Origin: Rattus norvegicus
Taxonomy: Eukaryota > Chordata > Mammalia > Rodentia > Muridae
Assembly (NCBI RefSeq): GCF_036323735.1
Contig: NC_086022.1
Location: 73,331,702 to 73,395,701, forward strand
Direction: 5' to 3'
DNA length: 64,000 nucleotides
Both the position numbers and the translations under genes were made by a program. Positions 35,771 to 47,417 of this stretch are shown in pieces. Below the pieces are notes generated by a model. That model ran no database searches, had not been told where the DNA came from, and saw only the letters and a list, made by a program, of their open reading frames with translations. Within the stretch, counting starts at the first letter, position 1. Each line of letters starts with the position of its first letter.

Positions 35771-36014
35771 ACCGTCTCCAGAAAGACTAGGATGCAGATG
35801 GTGAAGGGGATGGACGACTGAAGATATTCATGGGTAATGATGCCTTCCCTAGGACAGCAAGACTTAAGTAACAGAAAATGCAAATCTTATGCACAGAAAA
35901 GAAGAAGATGCTATTTCTGGATCATGAGAAGCACTGCTTTATTTTTGAGAAATTTCCCATCATTAAACTAGATGAATGGGGCATAGTGACTAGAAGGAAG
36001 CTTCGATTCTGGAG

Positions 36015-36185
36015 GCTGACTGCTTTATCTCCGTCCTACTTCCACCAATTCCTAGTTGTGCTCCCTGGTACAAGTCATTCAGCATCTTTCATTTCTAATT
36101 GTCTACATGGTGCAGTAATATTTCTACTAAGTTGCTGCACAAACTAAATCAATTGAATACTGTAAATCCTTAACATGTGTTGTGT
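36015..36185 (+). repeat. Probable MIR SINE
   Basis: ctacttccaccaattcctag, tgctccctggtacaagtca, ttcagcatctttcatttct, gtgcagtaatatttctacta follow the MIR core and 3' half in order. Confidence 0.55.
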
Positions 36186-36189
36186 AATA

Positions 36190-38690
36190 CAGTTAGCTGT
36201 GTTGTAGAGCAATTTCACCTACACTCTTGACTAATTTTAGAGTAGGATTGACTTACAGTGAAATGAAACATTACCCTCTATGTCCTGACAGTGGTCATGC
36301 ACGGCATTCTCCACTGTTAGCATTCTCCACAGAGGGCCGTATTTGTTAAAACTGAACACAGAGACAAAGCACACAGTTTACATGAGCATTTATTGTCGGT
36401 GTTGTACACTCTATGAGTTTTACCCAATATGTATAAACATATTCATTATCCTATCATATAGTGTATTTTCAATATTCTAAACTCCCTCTTTAGAGATGTT
36501 CCCCCCATGAGTTTTAAAAACAATAGTAAGTTTAAATACCTTTCTTCAGAAGTTCCTGAAATAATGACGGAAGCTTACTTAGCAGCATCCCGGTACATTT
36601 TAGCCTAGCTCGGAACCAGTACAGAACAGGTGTCGGTGAGTTGTAGGAAGACATTCTGGGGTGAAATAAATTTAAAAATATTAAGGTAAATTTCTACTTT
36701 TTTCAGACTTATTTAAGATAACTGCCTTGTGGGTTTCCAGAAGAGATAAGCGGAATGTCAAACACTAACTCACATAATCTCATGTCTCTTACATGAAATA
36801 TTATATAAGGCCTACGCCTTGCCACTTTAGTTCTAAAAGAAAGCTTATTTCCTGCTTCTACATGGACAGCCCTGTAGGTACTACAGAAGCCAAGAGGAAT
36901 GGACATCAATGTGAGGATTCACTAGGTCACCCTATTAGCAGGAATAAGCAGAAAAATCCGGATAGAATTGCTTCTATCAAGCTCTGCAAACAAGTATAAC
37001 AGAAGAAAGAAACAAAGCTCTGGGAGGTGGACAGATCAGGAGGACAGTGAGTAGGTCCCCTCTAGGTGACTAAGGAAAGCTGGTGCCAGAGGCCCTTGAG
37101 AATAGTCTGTGAAGTGCAAGAGGATTAAGAAGGGCCAGCATGCACTGCGGAGTCATGGGATCTCACTTGGGAGTACTTGGGGTTAAAGAGCAAAGGTTCT
37201 TCCTTCCTAAATACCTTAAGGATATTAAATCACAAACAAGCAATTTCAAAAACATACATGCAATCAATTCAATTTGAAAGAGCTATGATTGAGGCAAGCG
37301 CAGGAATTGAGGTACATCCAGGAGCCAGTTTCACATGCTGCTCATCTTCCTGGCAGCCTCATCTTCCCCTTGTGAGATGCTAATAAAGGTTAGGCAGCCA
37401 GTTCAGAGAAGGTAAAGTAAAGAACCTGTCACTCACTGTCAATGGAAACTGCCTGTCTACAATTCCCTCAGCTACAGCTTTATATCACAGCATATGCTAA
37501 TTAGGTCTCATGCCTAAGCCTACAGATTTGCTGTGCTCAGAATTTGTTTGCTTCATTTTGTTTCTAGTTTTTTTTTTTAAATTCAAGTGGAGTTGGCCTT
37601 TCAGTGGTTTATAACTTACCGTGCTTACATAATAAACAATTATGCTAACTTGAAAGTTTTTAACAGTCCAGTTTGCTATGTTCCCTAAATTACTTAATTT
37701 TAACATATCTAAATTTTATTGGCATGTGGGTAGGAGGTCTGAAAAGACACCAGTAAGGGTGAACATAATAATATTCATGAGATTTAAGTAGATCAGGGCA
37801 GACATTTTTAACAGGAGACAGTCAATGAAATTTAAATAGAACTTAACCCATGACTTCATCAAATTCAAAAGATATTCTAAAGGATTCTGATTATAAATTA
37901 AAAATAAATTTATAAATTATATACTTAGACATATGAAGAGACAAGAACTATTTTTGAAGCAGCATTAGTGGGAACAACAGACATACTCAAAGGAAAATAA
38001 CTTCTGAAAGGAAAAGAAAACACTTCCACATTGGCCATAGAGTTCTAGTCTTTCTAGAGCATCCCTCTACCCAGATCACTGTAGTGTAAACATGTAAGGG
38101 AACCAGAGTCATGAAACATAATTTGATTTTTTTCTACATGTGAGAAAACTAAATAAATACTATTAACATCCAAAATCATTACATATTTGAAACACACACA
38201 TACCTACCTACCCATATTACTCACCACTTTTAACAACTGGGATCAGTGCCCTCATCCTTAAGCTGCAGTTAAAATTCAAAGCATTACTCTATATCAGTAA
38301 TTAATGTGTAAAACAATAAGATATTCTATTCACATGTCGCCTAGAGGTCAGTTTCTAATGATTTTCACTGAGAAAGTTCTACATAAGCCCAAATATCATT
38401 TTTAACTGTAACAAACACAGTAAGATGGCTGACTGCGATTTGGGCTAACACAAGGAACCATTTCTTGCTTCACTATGCACATGAACATCTGTAGAAAGGA
38501 AAATTGGTTTTAATAATTTTGATCTTCTTTGTTGAAGACAGGCTTTAACACTTAGTATATGGCTTCAACAATATTATATGACAATAAGAAGATTTAATCA
38601 GGACACATTTGTTTAATAAGTCATTCCTAAATAATTCATGCGATTTGCTCACATTCGTTACATTTGTCAACTCAGAAAATGTCAGGATAC
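36190..38690. other. Intron sequence, nothing recognised
   Basis: AT-rich intron sequence. Short open frames (for example 36793-36999 and 37177-37383) have no recognisable content and lack splice context. Confidence 0.5.
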
Positions 38691-38694
38691 AATG

Positions 38695-38795
38695 GAAGGC
38701 AGAAGAAACAAGAGCCTAGGTGTCAATCTTGGTCTCTAGTTCTATTTCTGCAGCTACCTGGTGGCCTGTGACCTTGGCATCCAGAGTAGAAAACA
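38695..38795 (+). repeat. Possible MIR SINE core
   Basis: gagcctaggtgtcaatcttg followed by ctacctggtggcctgtgacc and ttggcatcc follows the MIR core order. Short and diverged. Confidence 0.45.
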
Positions 38796-40480
38796 AGTGA
38801 TCCACAGCAGAGCCTTTCTGCTGCCCTCACTCAGCTTTACACAGCTGAATGGAGCAGAGGAACCACAGTTCCTCAGTTGTGCTTTGCCTTTATAACTGTA
38901 GCTCTACACCGTCCTTAGGGACCTTAGGCAGTAGCATGATCCAACTTTGCAATGTTCTTATCTAAACAACAAAGTTCGAGGCCAGGTTTTGAGTCCCATG
39001 TTTGACTACTAACTAGTGGTGTTACTATTCTATCTAGAGGATGTTCTTTGCAGTTCAGAACTTTCCCAAAGTCTAAACACTCTTTACAGCATAAAAATAC
39101 ATATATTTGGTCACCAGTGTCCTTTCTAACTTTCTGCTACCACTCACCCAAATTCAGTGATTTATACTAGCTTAATCCTATTATGGTAATTGAGCAATTT
39201 ATCAGATGCCTAGGTGTTAGTCATTCTGACTTTGGCCCAGTCTTTGCACCTTGTCCCCTGCTGTCCCTGAACTGAGGCACTGAGGAGGGCGCATGACGGA
39301 ACTGTGAAGATGAAATCACACACCAGATTCATCACCTTGCTGGTGAAGCTGTGAGAAACCCATTCCCAGAGATTCTAAGTAGTTGTGAAAGCAACAGCCA
39401 AGGAAGTGTTGTTGAGAAACAGTGACAGCAATTTGATCAAAGTTTCAAAAGAATTCTTTTACAGAAAGCATGAAAACGAATTAATCTTCAAGTTGTCACA
39501 CAAAGGGGGCCATTTTACTGAGGCCACTGAACTCTATGCAATTACATTTGCAAAATCTTTTTACCTCTCATCCTACTTACCACTATTTACATAAAAAAAA
39601 ACCTGCTATTCTACAACATCTTCAGACACTAGCTGGAAAGTACAACTAACTTTTCAGTCATCTAAGTATCAGGTGAATCTCTTCTCCTGTAACAAATGAA
39701 GAACTACAGACTATTACCAAAGTTGGCAGAAAATCAAAATGTATGTGCTCATGATAGAAGGAAAATTACAAAGACTGAATCTGATGACTTTTGTCCCCAG
39801 TCAGAGAAGCTCTGAGTTGCCTATAAAACAAAAATCAAAACCAACCAACAAACAAAACCAACAAATCCTCTTAAAGCTAAACAATGTGAGCTCTGTTGAG
39901 AGACACCTGTCATTCAATTAAAAGCAGGAAGCCACGTTGGAAGAACTAAGGCAAACAGAGATTTCAGTTACATGAAAGAAAGGTAAACAGAGAGTAAGCA
40001 CAGGCTTGTATACTCTTGCAAAGCTCAGACACACGGATCAATGCTGGCTCTATGGTTACTATGTGATTACAACAATATGTTAGCACTGTAAATTTCATTT
40101 CTTTCCTAGAGCCCAAGTCTTAGATCACTGACACCTCAGACCAGCCTGGGGCCAGATGGATGTAAACCTGAAGATAATGTCCTTTCATGTAAAACAGAAG
40201 CTTAAGGACTGCTGAAGTTGGAGATAATGGCTTAGAGAAATTGTGTGTAATGTTGCATTAACTTGTAATTATCATCATTATTAAACTCACAGCCAAACAC
40301 TCAGGGTGCACTCTGCGGGGCACAGTAACTGCATGAAGGACATCACCTCTTCCCTCTAGGAGCATGCCAGGTGAGTTCAACAGAAGAGACTTTAACACCC
40401 ACATAGAAAAGCTGGATTGTACTATGTAGGCTAGAACTTAGAAATGAAACGAATTTGCTAGACAAAATGTTAAAAGGATA
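38796..40480. other. Intron sequence, nothing recognised
   Basis: A second weak MIR-like stretch may lie at 38980-39030. Otherwise no repeat or exon could be supported. Confidence 0.45.
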
Positions 40481-40485
40481 TAAGT

Positions 40486-40585
40486 TGTGGCAGGCAGATC
40501 TCTGTGGGTTTGAGCAAGCCTGATCTACAGAGTGAGTTCCAGGACAGTCAGGGCTACACAGAGAAGCCCTGTCTCGAAAAACCAA
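40486..40585 (+). repeat. B1 SINE, 5' truncated
   Basis: ggcaggcagatctctgtggg, gagcaagcctgatctacaga, gtgagttccaggacagtcag, ggctacacagagaagccctg, tctcgaaaaacc are the second half of B1 in order. The A-box end is missing. Confidence 0.9.
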
Positions 40586-40589
40586 TATG

Positions 40590-41330
40590 ACTTTTCAAGT
40601 TTAAAAACAAGCAAAGCAAGTAATACAAGAAGAATCCATCCCAAGTATTAACTGGGAAATTCCCATTATTTCTGAACCCTGATTGAAAGCATACAGTAGT
40701 TACATGGGAGTTTACTTCCCTCATTTCCCTGACATTTCTGATTTTGGCAAGCCATCAGCATAAAGAGACAGGGAGGTAAGTCCGTTCTGACCATGGGTTC
40801 AGCTTGCTTTTGAGTATGCTGCTCCCTGCTTCTCCCTCTGTTTGCTCTGTTGCTGAAAATATGATTAATACCTGTGCATTAGCACAACTCTGCATTGTAA
40901 GCAAGGCAGGAGCTCCTTTCCAACGAGGCTGAGGTATGGAGTTAATGAGAAGTGAGGCTGTGGGGGAATGAACAGGAACATGCCAATGCTGAAGTAATTG
41001 AGCATGAATATCAAACACTGACTTGGGACTGGTCTTCATTGCTGAAAGAAGGTCTGATCAGCTGGTGGGCAGATGGGACTTGCACAAATCTGCATTCCAG
41101 CCAATCCCAGAATTTGCATTCACAACAGTCTTGGTTCACTCATGCCATTACTAACTTCCTTTCCCTTTCTTTCCCTTCCCTTATCTTCCTTCTTGCATTT
41201 CTGTCCTAAATTGTTGCTGTTGTCTGAGAATTTTACATGAGTACTGTTTTTACATAATTTCCACTCCATACCACCCCTACATCTAGCTGGGTCTTCCCCT
41301 ATTCTATCCTTTTCTTTCTTTAAATATGCA
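40590..41330. other. Intron sequence, nothing recognised
   Basis: Mixed composition. A short CT-rich patch lies at about 41157-41210. Confidence 0.5.
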
Positions 41331-41331
41331 T

Positions 41332-41452
<121 letters not shown>

Positions 41453-41519
41453 GAACTGGGGCAGATATGATACTATCAGTGGCCTTGTCCCAGAAGACTG
41501 ATTTGTTTCTTTAATCTTT

Positions 41520-41700
41520 CGGGGGGAGTATTTATTTTTATTTTACGAGTATGAATGTTTATCCAAATGTTTGCTTGTACAAGGGCACCCTGGGACTGGA
41601 GTTGTAGATCACGGTGAGCTGCCATGTGCTACACATTAAACTGGCTCCTCTGGGCAAGCAGACAGTGCTCTTAACTACTGAGCCCATCTCTCTAGTTGTC
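41520..41700 (-). repeat. B3 SINE, minus strand
   Basis: Complement order: T-rich tail with tatttatttttattttacg, gggcaccctgggactggagt, gatcacggtgagctgccatg, aactggctcctctgggcaag, agtgctcttaactactgagc and catctctctag. Confidence 0.85.
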
Positions 41701-41917
41701 TCTCCCTATTTTAGTAGCCATTTCTTGCCTGAAGGTATTAATCCCATCTTTCCTGTGAATTTAAATAGTATGTTACCTCTCCCACAGACTTAAAAGGAAT
41801 TTACTTTATGATCAAAGTCACTGAAATTACTTTAAAAAGAAATATGTGTGATTTGACTGTACCAAATTACAATGACGCTGTTGGTAGAATTACTAATACT
41901 ACAACTTCTTTAAATCT

Positions 41918-42766
41918 CTGTATTGTCTCCTTTTTTTTTTTATTAACTTGAGTATTTCTTATATACATTTCGAGTGTTATTCCCTTTCCCGGTATCCGGG
42001 CAAACATCCTCCTCCCCCCTCCCCTTCCTTATGGGTGTTCCCCTCCCAACCCTCCCCCCATTGCCGCCCTCCCCCCAACAGTCTAGTTCACTGGGGGTTC
42101 AGTCTTAGCAGGACCCAGGGCTTCCCCTTCCACTGGTGCTCTTACTAGGATATTCATGGCTACCTATGAGGTCAGAGTCCAGGGTCAGTCCATGTATAGT
42201 CTTTAGTTAGTGGCTTAGTCCCTGGAAGCTCTGGTTGCTTGGCATTGTTGTACATATGGGGTCTCGAGCCCCTTCAAGCTCTTCCAGTTCTTTCTCTGAT
42301 TCCTTCAATGGGGGTTCTATTCTCAGTTCAGTGGTATGCTGCTGGTATTCGCCTCTGTATTTGCTGTATTCTGGCTGTGTCTCTCAGGAGCGATCTACAT
42401 CCGGCTCCTGTCAGTCTGCACTTCTTTGCTTCATCCATCTTGTCTAATTGGGTGGCTGTATATGTATGGGCCACATGTGGGGCAGGCTCTGAATGGGTGT
42501 TCCTTCAGTCTCTGTTTTAATCTTTGCCTCTCTCTTCCCTGCCAAGGGTATTCTTGTTCCCCTTTTAAAGAAGGAGTGAAGCATTCACGTTTTGATCATC
42601 CGTCTTGAGTTTCATTTGTTCTAGGCATCTAGGGTAATTCAAGCATTTGGGCTAATAGCCACTTATCAATGAGTGCATACCATGTATGTCTTTCTGTGAT
42701 TGGGTTAGCTCACTCAGGATGATGTTTTCCAGTTCCAACCATTTGCCTACGAATTTCATAAAGCCG

Positions 42767-42774
<8 letters not shown>
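41918..42774 (-). mobile_element. LINE-1 copy C, 3' half: end of ORF2, 3'UTR, tail
   Basis: Minus strand. The T-run at 41931-41941 is the tail complement, then comes a young-type 3'UTR (about 41941-42651), the ORF2 stop TAG at 42654-42652, and the last about 40 codons of ORF2. The text breaks at 42774 in the middle of an ORF2 codon block and resumes at 49626, on the far side of copy B. Left target duplication: ctgtattgtctcctt at 41918-41932. Confidence 0.95.
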
Positions 42775-42797
<23 letters not shown>

Positions 42798-43530
42798 TTT
42801 TTTTTTTTTTTGTTTTGTTTTTTATCAACTTGAGTATTTCTTATATACATTTCAAGAGTTATTCCCTTTCCCGGTTTCCGGGCAAATCCCCCTCCCCCCT
42901 CCCCTTCCTTATGGGTGTTCCCCTCCCAACCCTCCCCCCATTGCCGCCCTCCCCCCATAGTCTAGTTCACTGGGGGTTCAGTCTTAGCAGGACCCAGGGC
43001 TTCCCCTTCCACTGGTGCTCTTACTAGGATATTCATTGCTACCTATGGGGTCAGAGTCCAGGGTCAGTCCATATATAGTCTTTAGGTAGTGGCTTAGTCC
43101 CTGGAAGCTCTGGTTGCTTGACATTGTTGTACTTTTGGGGTCTCGAGCCCCTTCAAGCTCTTCCAGTTCTTTCTCTGATTCCTTCAACGGGGGACCTATT
43201 CTCAGCTCAGTGGTTTGCTGCTGGCATTCGCCTCTGTATTTGCTGTATTCTGGCTGTGTCTCTCAGGAGCGATCTACATCCGGCTCCTGTCAGTCTGCAC
43301 TTCTTTGCTTCATCCATCTTGTCCAATTGGGTGGCTGTATATGTATGGGCCACCTGTGGGGCAGGCTCTGAATGGGTGTTCCTTCAGTCTCTGTTTTAAT
43401 CTTTGCCTCTCCCTTCCCTGCCAAGGGTATTCTTTTTCCTCATTTAAAGAAGGAGTGAAGCATTCACATTTTGATCATCCGTCTTGAGTTTCGTTTGTTC
43501 TAGCGATCTAGGGTAATTCAAGCATTTGGG
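42775..43530 (-). other. LINE-1 copy B 3'UTR and tail
   Basis: Complement of the same 3'UTR as copy A, with the polypurine run seen as a C-rich block at about 42888-42957. The tail is longer than that of copy A. Confidence 0.85.
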
Positions 43531-46500
43531 CTAATAGCCACTTATCAATGAGTGCATACTATGTATGTCTTTCTGTGATTGGGTTAGCTCACTCAGGATG
43601 ATATTTTCCAGTTCCAACCATTTGCCTACGAATTTCATAGACTCGTTGTTTTTGATAGCTGAGTAATATTCCATTGTGTAGATGTACCACATTTTCTGTA
43701 TCCATTCCTCTATTGAAGGGCATCTCGGTTCTTTCCATTTTCTGGCTATTATAAATAAGGCTGCGATGAACATAGTGGAGCACGTGTCTCTTTTATATGT
43801 TGAGGCATCTTTTGGGTATATGCCCAAGAGAGGTATAGCTGGATCCTCAGGCAGTTCAATGTCCAATTTTCTGAGGAACCTCCAGACTGATTTCCAGAAT
43901 GGTTTTACCAGTCTGCAATTCCACCAACAATGGAGGAGTGTTCCTCTTTCTCCACATCCTCGCCAGCATCTGCTGTCACCTGAGTTTTTGATCTTAGCCA
44001 TTCTCACTGGTGTGAGGTGAAATCTCAGGGTTGTTTTGATTTGCATTTCCCTTATGACTAAAGATGTTGAACATTTCTTTAGGTGTTTCTCAGCCATTCG
44101 GCATTCCTCAGCTGTGAATTCTTTGTTTAGCTCTGAACCCCATTTTTTAATAGGGTTATTTGTTTCCCTGCGGTCTAACTTCTTGAGTTCTTTGTATATT
44201 TTGGATATAAGGCCTCTATCTGTTGTAGGATTGGTAAAGATCTTTTCCCAATCTGTTGGTTGCCGTTTTGTCCTAACCACCGTGTCCTTTGCCTTACAGA
44301 AGCTTTGCAGTTTTATGAGATCCCATTTGTCGATTCTTGATCTTAGAGCATAAGCCATTGGTGTTTTGTTCAGGAAATTTTTTCCAGTGCCCATGTGTTC
44401 CAGATGCTTCCCTAGTTTTTCTTCTATTAGTTTGAGTGTGTCTGGTTTGATGTGGAGGTCCTTGATCCACTTGGACTTAAGCTTTGTACAGGGTGATAAG
44501 CATGGATCGATCTGCATTCTTCTACATGTTGCCCTCCAGTTGAACCAGCACCATTTGCTGAAAATGCTATCTTTTTTCCATTGGATGGTTTTGGCTCCTT
44601 TGTCAAAAATCAAGTGACCATAGGTGTGTGGGTTCATTTCTGGGTCTTCAATTCTATTCCATTGGTCTATCTGTCTGTCTCTGTACCAATACCATGCAGT
44701 TTTTATCACTATTGCTCTGTAATACTGCTTGAGTTCAGGGATAGTGATTCCCCCTGAAGTCCTTTTATTGTTGAGGATAGCTTTAGCTATCCTGGGTTTT
44801 TTGTTATTCCAGATGAATTTGCAAATTGTTCTGTCTAACTCTTTGAAAAATTGGATTGGAATTTTGATGGGGATTGCATTGAATCTGTAGATTGCTTTTG
44901 GTAAAATGGCCATTTTTACTATATTAATCCTGCCAATCCATGAGCATGGGAGATCTTTCCATCTTCTGAGGTCTCCTTCAATTTCTTTCCTCAGTGTCTT
45001 GAAGTTCTTATTGTACAGATCTTTTACTTGCTTGGTTAAAGTCACACCGAGGTACTTTATATTATTTGGGTCTATTATGAAGGGTGTCGTTTCCCTAATT
45101 TCTTTCTCGGCTTGTTTCTCTTTTGTATAGAGGAAGGCAACTGATTTATTTGAGTTAATTTTATACCCAGCCACTTTGCTGAAGTTGTTTATCAGCTTTA
45201 GTAGTTCTCTGGTGGAACTTTTGGGATCACTTAAATATACTATCATGTCATCTGCAAATAGTGATATTTTGACTTCTTCTTTTCCGAGCTGTATCCCCTT
45301 GATCTCCTTTTGTTGTCTGATTGCTCTGGCTAGAACTTCAAGAACTATATTGAATAAGTAGGGAGAGAGTGGGCAGCCTTGTCTAGTCCCTGATTTTAGT
45401 GGGATTGCTTCGAATTTCTCTCCATTTAGTTTAATGTTAGCAACTGGTTTGCTGTATATGGCTTTTACTATGTTTAGGTATGGGCCTTGAATTCCTATTC
45501 TTTCCAGGACTTTTATCATGAAGGGGTGTTGAATTTTGTCAAATGCTTTCTCAGCATCTAATGAAATGATCATGTGGTTTTGTTCTTTCAGTTTGTTTAT
45601 ATGATGGATCACGTTGATGGTTTTCCGTATATTAAACCATCCCTGCATGCCTGGGATGAAGCCTACTTGATCATGGTGGATGATTGTTTTGATGTGCTCT
45701 TGAATTCGGTTTGCCAGAATTTTATTGAGTAGTTTTGCGTCGATATTCATAAGGGAAATTGGTCTGAAGTTCTCTTTCTTTGTTGTGTCTTTGTGTGGTT
45801 TAGGTATAAGAGTAATTGTGGCTTCGTAGAAGGAATTCGGTAGGGCTCCATCTGTTTCAATTTTGTGGAATAGTTTGGATAATATTGGTATGAGGTCTTC
45901 TATGAAGGTTTGATAGAATTCTGCACTAAACCCGTCTGGACCTGGGCTCTTTTTGGTTGGGAGACCTTTAATGACTGCTTCTATTTCCTTAGGAGTTATG
46001 GGGTTGTTTAACTGGTTTATCTGTTCCTGATTTAACTTCGATACCTGGTATCTGTCTAGGAAATTGTCCATTTCCTGAAGATTTTCAAATTTTGTTGAAT
46101 ATAGGTTTTCATAGTAAGATCTGATGATTTTTTGAATTTCCTCTGAATCTGTAGTTATGTCTCCCTTTTCATTTCTAATTTTGTTAATTTGGACGCACTC
46201 TCTGTGTCCTCTCGTTAGTCTGGGTAAGGGTTTATCTATCTTGTTGATTTTCTCAAAGAACCAACTTTTGGTTCTGTTGATTCTTTCTATGGTCCTTTTT
46301 GTTTCTACTTGGTTGATTTCAGCTCTGAGTTTGATTATTTCCTGCCTTCTACTCCTCCTGGGTGTATTTGCTTCTTTTTGTTCTAGAGCTTTTAGGTGTG
46401 CTGTCAAGCTGCTGACATATGCTCTTTCCTGTTTCTTTCTGCAGGCACTCAGCGCTATGAGTTTTCCTCTTAGCACAGCTTTCATTGTGTCCCATAAGTT

Positions 46501-47358
46501 TGGGTATGTTGTATCTTCATTTTCATTAAATTCTAAAAAGTTTTTAATTTCTTTCTTTATTTCTTCCTTGAGCAGGTTATCACTGAGTAGAGCATTGTTC
46601 AATTTCCACGTATATGTGGGCATTCTTCCCTTATTGTTATTGAAGACCAGTTTTAGGCCGTGGTGGTCCGATAGCATGCATGGGATTATCTCTATCTTTC
46701 TGTACCTGTTGAGGCCAGTTTTTTGACCAATTATATGGTCAATTTTCGAGAAAGTACCATGAGGAGCTGAGAAGAAGGTATATCCTTTTGCTTTAGGATA
46801 GAATGTTCTATAAATATCCGTTAAGTCCATTTGGCTCATGACTTCTCTTAGTCTGTCGACATCACTGTTTAATTTCTGTTTCCATGATCTGTCCATTGAT
46901 GAGAGTGGGGTGTTGAAGTCTCCCACTATTATTGTTTGAGGTGCAATGTGTGTTTTGAGCTTTAGTAAGGTTTCTTTTACGTATGTAGGTGCCCTTGTAT
47001 TTGGGGCATAGATATTTAGGATTGAGACTTCATCTTGGTGGATTTTTCCTTTGATGAATATGAAGTGTCCTTCCTTATCTTTTTTGATGACTTTTAGTTG
47101 GAAATTGATTTTATTTGATATTAGAATCGCTACTCCAGCTTGCTTCTTCTGACCATTTGCTTGGAAAGTTGTTTTCCAGCCTTTCACTCTGAGGTAGTGT
47201 CTGTCTTTGTCTCTGAGGTGTGTTTCCTGTAGGCAGCAGAATGCAGGGTCCTCATTGCGTATCCAGTTTGTTAATCTATGTCTTTTTATTGGGGAGTTGA
47301 GGCCATTGATATTGAGAGATATTAAGGAATAGTGATTATTGCTTCCCTTTATATTCAT
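43531..47358 (-). CDS. LINE-1 ORF2p, endonuclease and reverse transcriptase (copy B)
   Basis: 1275 residues without a stop, start MNIKGSNNHYSL. It has the same domain order as copy A ORF2p: endonuclease with LNINGLN, QETHL, GDFN and SDHHG, reverse transcriptase with RQGCPLSPYLFN and FADDMIVYL, and the C-terminal C-x3-C-x7-H-x4-C motif (CWRGCGERGTLLHCWWNC). It differs from copy A at a small number of scattered positions, for example I to L before GKEEVKIS and D to N in the last cysteine motif. None falls on a catalytic residue I can identify. It is probably able to nick and reverse transcribe, but this is inferred from sequence only. Confidence 0.95.
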   Translation of the reverse strand: MNIKGSNNHYSLISLNINGLNSPIKRHRLTNWIRNEDPAFCCLQETHLRDKDRHYLRVKGWKTTFQANGQKKQAGVAILISNKINFQLKVIKKDKEGHFIFIKGKIHQDEVSILNIYAPNTRAPTYVKETLLKLKTHIAPQTIIVGDFNTPLSSMDRSWKQKLNSDVDRLREVMSQMDLTDIYRTFYPKAKGYTFFSAPHGTFSKIDHIIGQKTGLNRYRKIEIIPCMLSDHHGLKLVFNNNKGRMPTYTWKLNNALLSDNLLKEEIKKEIKNFLEFNENEDTTYPNLWDTMKAVLRGKLIALSACRKKQERAYVSSLTAHLKALEQKEANTPRRSRRQEIIKLRAEINQVETKRTIERINRTKSWFFEKINKIDKPLPRLTRGHRECVQINKIRNEKGDITTDSEEIQKIIRSYYENLYSTKFENLQEMDNFLDRYQVSKLNQEQINQLNNPITPKEIEAVIKGLPTKKSPGPDGFSAEFYQTFIEDLIPILSKLFHKIETDGALPNSFYEATITLIPKPHKDTTKKENFRPISLMNIDAKLLNKILANRIQEHIKTIIHHDQVGFIPGMQGWFNIRKTINVIHHINKLKEQNHMIISLDAEKAFDKIQHPFMIKVLERIGIQGPYLNIVKAIYSKPVANIKLNGEKFEAIPLKSGTRQGCPLSPYLFNIVLEVLARAIRQQKEIKGIQLGKEEVKISLFADDMIVYLSDPKSSTRELLKLINNFSKVAGYKINSNKSVAFLYTKEKQAEKEIRETTPFIIDPNNIKYLGVTLTKQVKDLYNKNFKTLRKEIEGDLRRWKDLPCSWIGRINIVKMAILPKAIYRFNAIPIKIPIQFFKELDRTICKFIWNNKKPRIAKAILNNKRTSGGITIPELKQYYRAIVIKTAWYWYRDRQIDQWNRIEDPEMNPHTYGHLIFDKGAKTIQWKKDSIFSKWCWFNWRATCRRMQIDPCLSPCTKLKSKWIKDLHIKPDTLKLIEEKLGKHLEHMGTGKNFLNKTPMAYALRSRIDKWDLIKLQSFCKAKDTVVRTKRQPTDWEKIFTNPTTDRGLISKIYKELKKLDRRETNNPIKKWGSELNKEFTAEECRMAEKHLKKCSTSLVIREMQIKTTLRFHLTPVRMAKIKNSGDSRCWRGCGERGTLLHCWWNCRLVKPFWKSVWRFLRKLDIELPEDPAIPLLGIYPKDASTYKRDTCSTMFIAALFIIARKWKEPRCPSIEEWIQKMWYIYTMEYYSAIKNNESMKFVGKWLELENIILSELTQSQKDIHSMHSLISGY

Positions 47359-47417
47359 ATTTGGATGTGAGGTTATGTTTGTGTGCTTTCATTCTCTTTG
47401 TTTTGTTGCCAAGACGA